DNA of 64,000 bases, taken from Sindora glabra. Lineage: Eukaryota; Streptophyta; Magnoliopsida; Fabales; Fabaceae. Below the pieces are notes generated by a model. That model made no database searches. It worked only from the letters and a program-made list of their open reading frames with translations, and was not told the origin of the DNA. Positions 36,301 through 46,033 of this stretch are shown piece by piece (the first letter of the stretch is position 1; every line of letters starts with the position of its first letter). Position numbers and translations under genes: made by a program. Where the stretch lies: the NCBI GenBank assembly GCA_020226215.1, contig CM035227.1:106685732-106749731 (forward strand), given 5' to 3'.

Positions 36301-36797
36301 AAACCAAGGTATTGAGGATCACCGGTCACCGGACTGCTACAGTTCAAGAAAGCTACTACCCTGTAAGAATTTACAGTTAATGGGTCGTCGGAAATCTTAT
36401 CTGGAGGATAGGTGTAGCTGAAATTCTGTTCCCATAAGAAATAACGCGGAATGGAAGAGCAAGTATCATCTTCAAGTCCAGCGTCGGTTACTCGGATTGT
36501 ATGACCTGTGTAATTGATATGCTGTACATGGAACTTGCCGGAAAACAGATTCAAGACAGTGAAATTGTTCTCGCAGGTTAACTCCAGCCTCGGATTGCCG
36601 CACCCTTTGGGATCGCCTTTTAGCCGAAACGGGTGACTGATGTTCTGGATTTTACCGCAGGAAGAAGGAATGCAGGGTTTATGGTGCTTCTTGGCAATGC
36701 AAGTTTGTTGGAAACAGAGCAATATTAGTAAGGTAGCCAAAATGGCAAGTTGTATTGAAGCATAACAGGATAAGGGTTTCCCTTTGCATCTGGCCAT
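33390..36797 (-). CDS. LRK10L-type receptor-like kinase A (GUB_WAK ectodomain)
   Basis: Predicted plasma-membrane receptor kinase of the LRK10L-2 / rust-resistance-kinase-Lr10 group. Exons on the minus strand are 36797-35957, 35453-35421, 34803-34780 and 34615-33390; all introns are phase 1 and GT-AG. They give 707 aa. Two tiny exons (33 and 24 nt) encode the juxtamembrane linker and are matched exactly by A'. A signal peptide spans about 1-34 and a GUB_WAK ectodomain begins at CIPSSCGKIQNISHPF, with an HCGRKTPC cysteine cluster near its end. TM is at about 333-356. The kinase domain has LGEGGFGSVY (G-loop 400-405), K421, alpha-C E436, HFDIKPHN (D517, K519) and DFG 535-537. The residue before the catalytic Asp is Phe, so this is a non-RD kinase, a class common among immune receptors. 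It stops 12 residues earlier than A' through a TAG. Ligand unknown; wall pectin fragments are only a guess from the domain name. Confidence 0.93.
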
Positions 36798-36854
36798 GGA
36801 TTAATTTTCTCACCTCACCAAGCACGATGGATGGAATATATGAGTTCCCTTCTA

Positions 36855-37339
36855 TTGTTATATCTGCTTTCCTATTTCTTTGCTGACTTTTCCTCAAAGA
36901 TGCATTTCCCCGAAGCTTCCCTTCACTCTGTTTCCTGTTGAGCGAAGAACTTCCTCGCTTGACTGACTAGTAAGCTGTCAATAATTGAATGGGGTATTAT
37001 GAGCTCCTTTCAATTTTTATATCTGTTTTCCTCTTTCTTGGCTGACTTTTCCTCAAAGATGCATTTCCCCGAAGCTTCCCTTCACTCTGTTTCCTGTTGA
37101 GCGAAGAACTTCCTCACTTGACTGACTAGTAAGCTGTCAATAATTGAATGGGGTATTATGAGCTCCTTTCTATTTTTATATCTGTTTTCCTCTTTCTTGG
37201 CTGACTTTTCCTCAAAGATGCATTTCCCCGAAGCTTCCCTTCACTCTGTTTCCTGTTGAGCGAAGAACTTCCTCACTTGACTGACTAGTAAGCTGTCAAT
37301 AATTGAATGGGGTATTATGAGCTCCTTTCTATTTTTATA
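36855..37339 (-). promoter_or_regulatory. Four tandem TATA-box positions for receptor kinase A
   Basis: On the minus strand, TATAACAA at 36862-36855 and TATAAAAA at 37021-37014, 37180-37173 and 37339-37332, spaced exactly 159 bp. The proximal one, 58 bp from the A start codon, is a weaker match. The A' promoter has TATAAAAA at 45973-45980, 54 bp before its ATG. A transcript of A could therefore start from any of four positions, giving nested 5' leaders. Function is inferred from motif and position. Confidence 0.55.
36959..37299. promoter_or_regulatory. Array of W-box cores (TTGAC) in the shared promoter
   Basis: Each 159-bp unit carries TTGAC on the plus strand (36959, 37118, 37277) and on the minus strand within CTGTCAATAATTG (GTCAA at 36977, 37136, 37295). 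TTGAC is the invariant core of the WRKY binding site, and WRKY factors drive many defence receptor genes. TTGAC is a short word, so binding is unproven; its multiplication within an intergenic promoter is the notable point. Confidence 0.4.
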
Positions 37340-37683
37340 TCTGTTTTCCGCTTTCTTGGCTGACTTTTCCTCAAAGATGCATCTCCTTTCTTCCATAAAT
37401 TGCAACTTATTGACAGCTTGTCCCTGGAAGCTTCCCCTCTAGCCATTTTCTTTTTGACCGAAGTACTTCCTCCCTTGATTGACTTGTACGCTGTCAATAA
37501 TTGAATGTTCAATGGATGGCAACTTGGCGTAAGTTTTTCCTTATCCAAGGCATTGCTTTTCCACGCCTACAAGAATCGAAACTACACAGAAATTCTTTGT
37601 AACAACTTGAACTCGACCGATGGATACATAGAGCACAACACAAACCACGCTTATTCACGTAATTGAGATCCGAGACTGCTGAT

Positions 37684-39967
37684 ATGGTCGGCTCTCTGAA
37701 TTACCGTTTCTTCTTCATCATATTGCTTTCCTTGGTGATATTGAGGCTCGGAGAAGCCCAAAAGGGTTGCACAGACAAGTGTGGGAGTGTTCGTATTCAG
37801 TTCCCTTTTCAACTCAAAGACAGGCACTCTGACTCCATCTATCGAAATAATGGCTTTTATCTATCTTGTACACACAATCATAAGGCTGTGCTTGAATTGC
37901 CTGCAACTCCAAATCCAGTTCAACTCTTCGTCAAGAGCATAGATTACAGATCTCAGGAAATCCAACTGTACGATCCCGGAAATTGCCTTCCCAGACAAGT
38001 TTTAAACCTCGCCAATTCATCTATTCTTCCATTCCGATTCAAATCCTCCGGGTTAAATCATATTTCAATCTTTAATTGCGCTTCGGTGTTGTTCTCCTGC
38101 CCAATTTTGGCTCTTTCCTCTTATACAGATATTGCTCAGCCTGAACTCGCGTCTTGCACCAAGTTGGCTGATTTCTCGAGCCCGTGGAAGCCCGTGTTGC
38201 AAGACTTCTTTTTTATTCGAGATTTCGAATGGAACAATTATTTGCAATTAGAGTGGTCGACGCCAAATTGTAGTGCGTGTGAAGCGGAAGGGAAGAAATG
38301 TAGGTTGCAGAGCAATGGCACTCAAGGTGAAATTGAATGTTTCACTTGCAAAGACAAAATCCCTATGCCGGTTATACTAATTACCACAGGTTAGCCACTT
38401 TTATACCCATTCTTCCATTTCTCTTCTTCAATCTACCTTAGCAGTCTTCTTGTCAGCTTGTATATATTATGGTGGGGCATTAAGAGGTATTTTCTATCTG
38501 GGGTGAGAAACTAACCCGTTTGTGAATAAATTAGATTCAATTTTAGAAAAGATAGTGTTATGAGAAGTTTTATCTCTTAAGAGGTTGAATGTTTTACTAT
38601 TAAATTGTCTTTAATATATTGAGATTTATACTTTCAATTTTAATTGACTTGTTTTGAGATTCAAGGAAAGATAATTCAATGGTAAAAATATTTAATTTCT
38701 TAGAAGCTCAATCTTTTCACAGCACTACATTTACCGTCTTAAAAAAGCTGGTCCTGAACAAAGCATAATATCTCAGACCGTCTATTAACAAACGCTGCAA
38801 ATTTTGACAGCTTAAGAGCATTTAGTCTTAATGAAGTGGGATTTTACATGAGCAGGTGCAGTAGGAGGTTCGATGGTTTTGGCACTTGTGGCCATCGTGC
38901 TTCATCGCATTTACCGCTATTTTAAGATGAAAGGAGAAGATCTGGCAAGAGTTGAGAAATTTTTGGAGGACTATCAGGCACTCAAGCCAACCAGATTCTC
39001 TTACTCTGATATTAAAAGAATCACGAATCATTTCAAACATAAGTTAGGTGAAGGAGCGCATGGAGCTGTCTTTCAAGGGAAACTCTCAAATGAAATTATT
39101 GTTGCTGTGAAGGTGCTCAATAGCACAGAGGGAGATGGCAAAGAGTTCATAAACGAAGTAGGAACCATGGGAAAAATACATCATATCAATGTAGTTCGTT
39201 TGCTGGGTTTTTGCGCTGATGGTTTCCACCGCGCTCTCGTCTATGATTTCTTTCCCAAAGGTTCACTGCAGAACTTCATATCGCTACCAGACAACAAGGA
39301 CATTTTCCTTGGTTGGGAGAGGCTGCAACAAATTGCACTTGGTGTGGCCAAAGGGATTGAGTATCTTCACCAAGGTTGCGATCATCGAATTCTTCACTTT
39401 GACATCAATCCTCACAATGTGTTATTAGATGATGGCTTTACTCCCAAAATAACTGATTTTGGCCTGGCTAAGTTGTGTCCAAAAAATCAAAGTATAGTAT
39501 CAATAACAGCAGCTCGAGGAACATTGGGATATATTGCACCTGAAGTTCTTTCGAGGAATTTTGGAAATGTATCTTATAAATCTGACGTTTATAGTTATGG
39601 GATGTTGTTACTTGAAATGGTTGGAGGGAGGAAGAATACTGATGCGACAACTGAGGAAACTCTGCAAGTCTTGTATCCAGAATGGATTTATAATTTGCTT
39701 GAAGGTGGAGATGTACATATCTACATTGAGGATGAAGTAGATATTCGAATAGCAAAAAAGCTAGCAATCGTTGGACTTTGGTGCATTCAATGGCAGCCAG
39801 TGGATCGCCCATCCATGAAAGTTGTAGTGCAAATGCTACAAGGAGATGCAGACAAACTAACAATTCCTCCTAGTCCTTTTGACTCCAGAGTTTCCACGAA
39901 TACAAGTGCTGCATTTCCAAAAAGACATCCGAATTTTGAGTTGGAAGTAATTCATGAATTAGAATGA
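37684..39967 (+). CDS. LRK10L/Lr10-type receptor-like kinase B (GUB_WAK ectodomain)
   Basis: Predicted plasma-membrane receptor kinase transcribed divergently from A, start codons 886 bp apart. Exons 37684-38389 and 38856-39967 (phase-1 GT-AG intron, 466 bp) give 605 aa. ATG 37684 is the first true Met; the open frame extends upstream only through TTG. A signal peptide spans about 1-25. The GUB_WAK ectodomain (CTDKCGSVRIQFPF, IDYRSQE, DPGNCLPRQVL) ends in a WAK-association-like CSACEAEGKKC block. It is closer to the neighbouring RING-H2 ligase ectodomain than to that of A. TM is at about 238-256. The kinase has LGEGAHGAVF, K321, E336, DFG 436-438 and APE. The catalytic loop reads HFDINPHN, with Asn420 replacing the usual Lys; I recall this variant in other Lr10-like kinases, so activity is uncertain rather than excluded. 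It is non-RD, like A. Confidence 0.93.
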
Positions 39968-40477
39968 ATGCATTCTATTTCAGGAGCGCTTTTTTGGGCA
40001 TCTGGTCTTGGAAGTTACAATCGATGAATACTTGGATATCATTTTCATTTCAAACATAGAGCAGATGAGGAATATGGCAGTACCTTCATCGGCGAATAAA
40101 AAACTCCAGTTTACTCATACTAATGAAATTCACCATTATTATTTTGAGTTTTGTTTTATACACTTTTTGGAGGACATTTTAGGGTCACCTTGGGGATTTG
40201 AAAATACCCTCTCAAAATAGAAGTATTAGATATTTTTCTATTATCTTGCGTAAATCCTTGCACACAATGCAATCATAAAGATTCAGATCATACGGCTTTC
40301 TGAAATTAGATTACTTAAAATCATATCTTATTTATTTATAGACAACTGAGCACAAAAAACTTTGTTTTTGTATGAAATATTGTTTCGATCATCGAATGGG
40401 TTAGCATTAATAAAGAAAAAAAAAGATTGAAGAACTCAATTAAGCATATATTTTTCACAAAGATCGTATGAAATAAG
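39968..40477. other. 3' region of receptor kinase B
   Basis: Probably the 3' UTR of B followed by spacer. A 70-residue frame at 40008-40220 has no family resemblance and is not called. Confidence 0.45.
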
Positions 40478-40830
40478 AATTTTATTTTGATGACTAAAAG
40501 GAGTCACGAAAGAGCACATTGGAGCACTCAAAAGCAAAATGATCCTCGAGTACAACTACGTACCCAAAATTGTTTCATGTACAAAGTATATGGATCAAGA
40601 TTAGACACATTCAAGCTTATGCTCATGACGGTTCAACTTCTGGCGGTAACCTCCACGGAGAAATTCCGGTACGCCGCTTTCAGCCAAAGCCATCCATCAA
40701 TGCAGTCTGCATTGAAGCAATGCTGACATTCAGGTATGATTTTCAGCATCTCCTTTCTGCAATACTCAGACAGATATATTTAGTTTTGTCGTAAATAATA
40801 GATACATTCAATACTCAGACAGATAAATAT
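40478..40830 (-). pseudogene. RING-H2 gene 3' relic, inverted
   Basis: Read on the minus strand this matches the RING half of exon 2 and the 3' UTR of the RING-H2 gene (26690-27010). It includes CTGTCTGAGTATTG, GAATGTCAGCATTGCTTC, CAGACTGCATTGATG and, past the stop, the UTR words GAGCATAAGCTTG and GTGCTCCAATGTGCTCTTTC. The second zinc-ligand pair region (the CPVC part) is altered and frame is lost. A small tandem duplication of CAATACTCAGACAGATA lies at its 5' side (40757 and 40809). It lies tail-to-tail with kinase B. Confidence 0.85.
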
Positions 40831-41770
40831 TAAAATTGCATCTTCAGTTTAAAAAAAAGGTATTTATGAAACAGCTTTTACGTTAATTTTTAACTTATTG
40901 AGACCATTTTAACCGACTAGTTTATTTGATTAATTATTTTTAGTATTTGATAAACAATTGATTCAATCAGCTTATTAGTTTTGAGTTAACTAATTTAATA
41001 AAGGTGGGAAACTTAGTATTTTCAAAAAGCTGATTTATTAAATGTTTATAAAAAATGAAAATTACTCTCAAATTATGAATTTTATTAAAAAAATGGGAGG
41101 AATTGAGCACTATTCCTTGAACATGTAATACTTGTAGTTCAACCACTATATTATTATACATTTTTAATCCTATATATATTAGGCCGATAATCTCTGCTGT
41201 CAACACAGCATACTGTACGCTGGCTTGGGACTTTAGTACCACCTTGAATTGCTACAATGGAGCCAATCTTGCTTACCTGATATATTGTGCTGACTGTATA
41301 AATACTACAATTTCTCCAGATAAAATTCATTGCTAATAAATTCTTAAACTTTCATAATTTTTACATTTTCACACATAATCCAATATATATTAATAGTCAA
41401 TGGAATGCCATTGCAAATTTATCCGGTCAAAAAATTGTTGATATATTAATTGTGTACTTTATTGGTTTCGAGGACTTCTATGTGGTGAATAGATTATCAA
41501 TAATTAAAGAATTACTTTGGTTATAATTACAATCATTAATAATTACTCTTTTTATTATTTTTTAAATATCATTTAAGATTAATATATAATAGTTAAGAAA
41601 ATAATAAATAATATTAATTTTATGAGAGATAAATTATAATCTACTAATATATCATTTATTAAAATTCAACTAGTAAATAAAATTGTTGAGCATTTATTTA
41701 GATAATAGGAGAATATTTGAAAAAAGATAACAAATGCAATTTTAATTTTTTAGAATGACAAATAAATAAT
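40831..41770. other. Intergenic, no gene seen
   Basis: AT-rich. A slightly GC-richer patch at 41180-41310 has no frame of note and no family resemblance. Nothing else supported. Confidence 0.45.
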
Positions 41771-42085
41771 ACTCCCTTTGTTCTTATTTATTTGTTGATA
41801 TTAACCGATATTATAGGTATTAAAAATTTTTAATTTATTTATTTTTAGTGAATTTTACAATATTACTCTTTATACATAAAATTCAAGATAGTTGAAAATA
41901 GAAAGAAAAATATAAAGAAATAAATGAAAGATGATTAATAGTGTAGAATAATAAAATATTTATTAATAAAAAAGGGTAAATTTAAAAAAGAACATTTAAT
42001 GCTTCATTAAAATTTTAAAATGATAGATAAAAATGAACCAAATTTTTTTTCAAAATACGATAGATAAAAAAGAATGAAAGAAATA
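41771..42085. mobile_element. Possible Stowaway-like MITE
   Basis: The left end TACTCCCTTTGTTCTTATTT resembles the CTCCCTCCGT-type end of Stowaway MITEs next to a TA. The reverse complement of the right end, TATTTCTTTCATTCTTTTTT, is an eroded version of it. The core of about 315 bp is AT-rich and non-coding. Confidence 0.35.
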
Positions 42086-42943
42086 ATAATTTTTTTCTAA
42101 AATGACATTTAAAAAGGAATATAAAAAATAATAATTAGTGTAAAAATGTTTTAATGTAATAAATGATTTAAGGTTATTGATTATTTGTTGGTACTTAGAC
42201 CCATCCCACATATATAAATATGAATTTTATGATGAATAAGATCCATACCTTAATTAACTGAATTAAATCTATTAAAAGAGTCAGTACCTCTCAAATCTGA
42301 CATAAAACTACATTGGTATTATCAGAAAATAGTAAAAACTTTATTATCTCTCAAAGCATTCTGTGTGAGGTTGAGCAGAAAAAGAATTTTTTCATTCATC
42401 TTTTCTTTTATTATTTGTGTTTTTAGGCAATTGTTTGAGGATTCAATTGTTTGTGGGTTTCAGAATTCAAATAGCTCCTTGAGACCAATACCAACCAATT
42501 ATAAGGGAATGCCAATCAGGTTGGATTTAATTTATAAAAATCCTTCTAATCTATTAATGTTTTATTAATTCTTTTGATATTGCTCATAAATGCATATAGT
42601 GATTGATAATTAATGATCCGAAAATTTGTGAAATTATAAAATTTTATTTATCATGTAATTGCAAAGAGAAGTATATGACTCATAGAGTTGCAACATATAA
42701 GCGTGCTTTATGGTACGCAAAGCCTAATCATATAATTTTAATAAAAAAATCATCGATTAACAATTATTAAAAATTAGATCAAATCTTATTCATATCTTAC
42801 ATGTCATCCCCCATAGTTATTTTCATTTATAATAATAGAAGAAGACCTTTTATACTTCATTAAAGACACATCACTTTATATATGAGATTGTGTCCACAAA
42901 AATAAAAGGCTACAACTGTGTTACCTTTTACAACAATGAAAGA
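42086..42943. other. Intergenic, no gene seen
   Basis: AT-rich, no supported gene. A block at about 42185-42240 (GGTACTTAGACCCATCCC, TTATGATGAATAAGATCCAT) recurs in similar form at about 63343-63410 inside the A'' relic, so it is probably part of a dispersed repeat. Confidence 0.4.
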
Positions 42944-43831
42944 GGTATGATCAATGTTTTAAAACTCGATTCGGCCATCGACCCAGTTAGGCGAACGGGT
43001 GAAGATTGGACTGGTTCAACTGGTTAAATCAGATGATTGAACCGGTTATTATATTTTTATATATAATAAATAATGTGTTATATATACATATACTTTACTA
43101 CTATATCTCTAAAATAATAAATAAATATTAATTTTATTGCAGTTACATTAATCATCTAACATAATTTTGGTTCAAATAAAATGCAAATGACAATTTTTTC
43201 TCTAATTCAAATTACTTTCATATAAGTCTTAATTTTTTCATTTAATAGTAATTGCAAATGAGAAAAATATTAATTTATAAGAAAAACTATTCATCTTGAT
43301 CCTTATAGTTTACCAAGAACCAAGAAAGAATTTTTTTCCTTTTAAAGTTCTTGAATTTAAATTCAAGAATTTTAAAACTTTGTTAATCAATTTTTATGAG
43401 AAAATTTTAATATTTTTCTATTTTTAAACAATTGAAAAAAATTCAAAATTTTCAAAAAGAACATTATACTTACTGATATTTTCAAATTTAATATATTAAA
43501 CTTAAAGTATGTGTTTTATTTATTTTGCTATATATATGAAATAAATTAATTTCTAATATTTTTTTATATTATACTTTCTTATTTAAGACTTCCATAATTT
43601 TTTTTATATTGGACTTTTAAGTTAAATTGAAATTAAACTTTATCAATTTGTTAAAAAAAAATTGAATTGCGTGGACTGGTTGACCGAGTCACTGGTTCAA
43701 CCACCGGGTCGACCGAATTGGAGTGGGCCAACTCGAGTTTTTAGTTAGTCCGGGATCTGGGATTGAATCGATCCGTTTTTTAATCCGAATACCAGTCCAA
43801 CTGGTTTGAGTTTCAAAATACTTGGTATGAT
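42944..43831. mobile_element. 872-bp hAT-like non-autonomous transposon with 8-bp target duplication
   Basis: GGTATGAT occurs exactly at 42944-42951 and 43824-43831. Between them the left end CAATGTTTTAAAACTC pairs with the reverse complement of the right end, AAGTATTTTGAAACTC. Subterminal regions are rich in alternating GGTTCAAC / GACCGGTT-like words (for example GGACTGGTTGACCGAGTCAC near 43673). An 8-bp duplication and a CARNG-type end fit the hAT superfamily. No transposase frame; it carries about 600 bp of AT-rich filler. Confidence 0.7.
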
Positions 43832-45467
43832 ACAAGCATAATCATATTTTTACATTTATTTTTTTCATGAATAGCATAATAGTCACTCATGTAATATAAT
43901 TTTTATAAAAGAAATTATAATATATTATTGATATAATAATATATTAATATATAATCAAATTTTATCATATATTAGACATATTTATTTTTAAATCAAATTT
44001 GAAATATTAAATAATAATATATTAATAATTAAATTTAATTATTTATTGATACATATTATAGTGTCTCTGATTCTTATACGTACAAAACTCAGCTCTATTC
44101 TTATAGAAGCCGATGGACGCATGTAATTGTCTTGAATTGATAGGTTGGTGACGTGCCACTTTTCTGGCTAACTAATGAGGACCATAGATTTGCCCCTTCA
44201 CTTACCTTCGTTGGCAAGTGCCTTCTTCAGACCGCTTCTTCTGAGTCTAGAAATGTCAAAGGCTGAGCTGGGCTGCGTTGTCTTTTATAATAAATAAAAG
44301 CCACGAAAGTTGAAACAAGCTCGACGTAATTTTAGCCTTTTTTTTTCTATAGAAAATGACAGCCTGTGGCAGTTGGCTGACAACGGATGCTTCTGGAAAA
44401 TGCAATCTCTCATTGTCATAAATTAGTCATACCCCCCTGTTTTGCGCAATTTAAAAGTTAAAATTTTAAATTGCAATGTATAATTTATAATAAATTATAG
44501 TTAAAAATAATTTCATATAAGCATCAGGTTATAATTTTATTGTGAATAATAATAATAATAATGTTGTAAATCGAGACATCTAAATTAAAGAACACTCAAA
44601 ACCCAGACAAACATATTTAAATTGGCTTGATATTATATATTCTATTATATTATGTTATGAGGGATGTATAAAATTTTATTTTTTTTTGTAATATAAAAAA
44701 ATTATAAGAAAAAAATAAAGAATTGGGATGATGTAGAACACCCAAAATTTCAAATATATGAGAATAAAAATTTCAATATATCATATGTCTACACTCCAAT
44801 TTTGTCGGTAAGAAGAACGAAACTATAGAAGAAGAAATTACCTTGATTTTGTATAATAAGATTGGATTTTTCTATAATGCAAGGTGCATTATTTATAAAA
44901 TTATATTTTTTGTTGAAAAAATTAAGAATTTTGAATTTAAAAAATAATTTTTAAATCTATAAATACCAACTCTCTCAATTCAACCAATATAATTTTGCAC
45001 TTTATTATCTAAAGCACATTTTTTATTTTAGAAAAATTCATTCCTTATAATATATATATTATAATAATATAATTATTAGTATTAGTATTATTTACTGTTA
45101 TTATTATATTCAATGTGAATTGCAAAGGGAGAATTTTAATTAATGTATATTTAATTTTAAATATAAACCTTGAAAATTGATATAAAAATAATGATAAAAC
45201 TAAAATAAATAAATTTAATTTTAATTTTTAAATATTTTTTATTAGAAAGCATAGCAGATAAGAAATTAATGTAATTAATTATTTCTATATTAGAATTTTA
45301 ACTTATGGATAATATTATAAGAACCTCTACTTTTTAAAAAATTAAATATTTTTATTATTAAATCATATTTAATATATTTAAAATTTATTTTTTAATTTTA
45401 ATTTATTAATTTTAAAATAAAAAAATTAAATAATAAAATAACCACCCTTTTAAAAATTCAAATTCTC
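43832..45467. other. Intergenic, no gene seen
   Basis: AT-rich. A GC-richer patch at 44090-44420 contains no convincing frame or recognised family. Left of 45468 the homology with kinase B stops abruptly, marking a duplication or deletion breakpoint. Confidence 0.45.
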
Positions 45468-45626
45468 CGTAATATTACAGCCATTATTCGGATAGATCAA
45501 GCGGCTACCTTGCGTTGAAAAGGGAACGGAATTCGAAGACTCCCACACTTGTCTGGTCTGTGCGACCCTTTTGGGCTTCTCCGAGCCCATGATGAACCAG
45601 AGACAGTAATTCAGAGAGCCGACCAT
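45468..45626 (-). pseudogene. Receptor kinase B' relic (start of exon 1 only)
   Basis: The minus strand from ATG 45626 reads MVGSLNY like kinase B. It then loses most of the signal-peptide core by deletion, shifts frame (GSEKPKRVAQTRQVWESS instead of EAQKGCTDKCGSV), returns to recognisable DNA (CCCTTTTCAACGCAAGG) and ends after about 60 codons. No downstream exon exists nearby. Together with A' it forms an inverted copy of the A/B divergent pair. Confidence 0.88.
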
Positions 45627-46033
45627 ATCATCAGTCTCGGGTCTCAATTACTTGCACAAGCGCGCCCGGTTTTTGTTGAGCCCTACGTATCCATCGATCG
45701 AATTCAAGTTGCTACAAAGAATTTCTGGGTAGTTTCGATTCTTGCGGGCGTGGAAAAGCAATGCCTTGGATAAGGGAAGACTTGAACCAAGTTGCCAACC
45801 AATGAGCAGTCAATTATTGACAGCTTCCTAGTCAATCAAGCGAGGAAGTGCTGCGGTCAACAAGAAAAAGGCTGAGGGCAAGCTTCTGCGAACAAGTTGT
45901 CAATAAGATACAATTTATGGAAAAATGAAATGCGTCTTTCAGCAAAAGTCAGCAAAGAAACAGGAAAATGGATATAAAAATAGAAGGGAAGTCGTAGTAC
46001 TCCTTCCATCTTGCTCGGTGAGAGAATTAATCC
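45627..46033. promoter_or_regulatory. Divergent promoter of B' relic and receptor kinase A'
   Basis: Inverted, collinear copy of the A/B intergenic region (36798-37683) with a single copy of the unit that is repeated there. It has TATAAAAA at 45973-45980, 54 bp before the A' start codon, and TTGAC cores on both strands (for example in GTCAATTATTGACAGC near 45810). The A' promoter therefore looks intact although its divergent partner is dead. Confidence 0.7.

Larger units (their letters stand above)
36845..37384. repeat. 159-bp tandem repeat in the A/B divergent promoter
   Basis: About 3.4 units. The landmark CTGACTTTTCCTCAAAGATG starts at 36883, 37042, 37201 and 37360, exactly 159 bp apart; units are almost identical. 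Each unit contains a TTTTTATA word (minus strand TATAAAAA, the TATA box of gene A; the proximal copy reads TTGTTATA) and TTGAC cores on both strands. The inverted duplicate promoter at 45790-46033 has a single unit. So the expansion followed the A/B duplication, or the other copy contracted. Confidence 0.9.

Noticed and set aside
37342..37548. Short minus-strand frame across the promoter repeat
   Set aside because: Falls in the tandem repeat of the A/B promoter and has no family resemblance.
45549..45773. 74-residue plus-strand frame at the B' locus
   Set aside because: It is the antisense of the B' relic and the divergent promoter.
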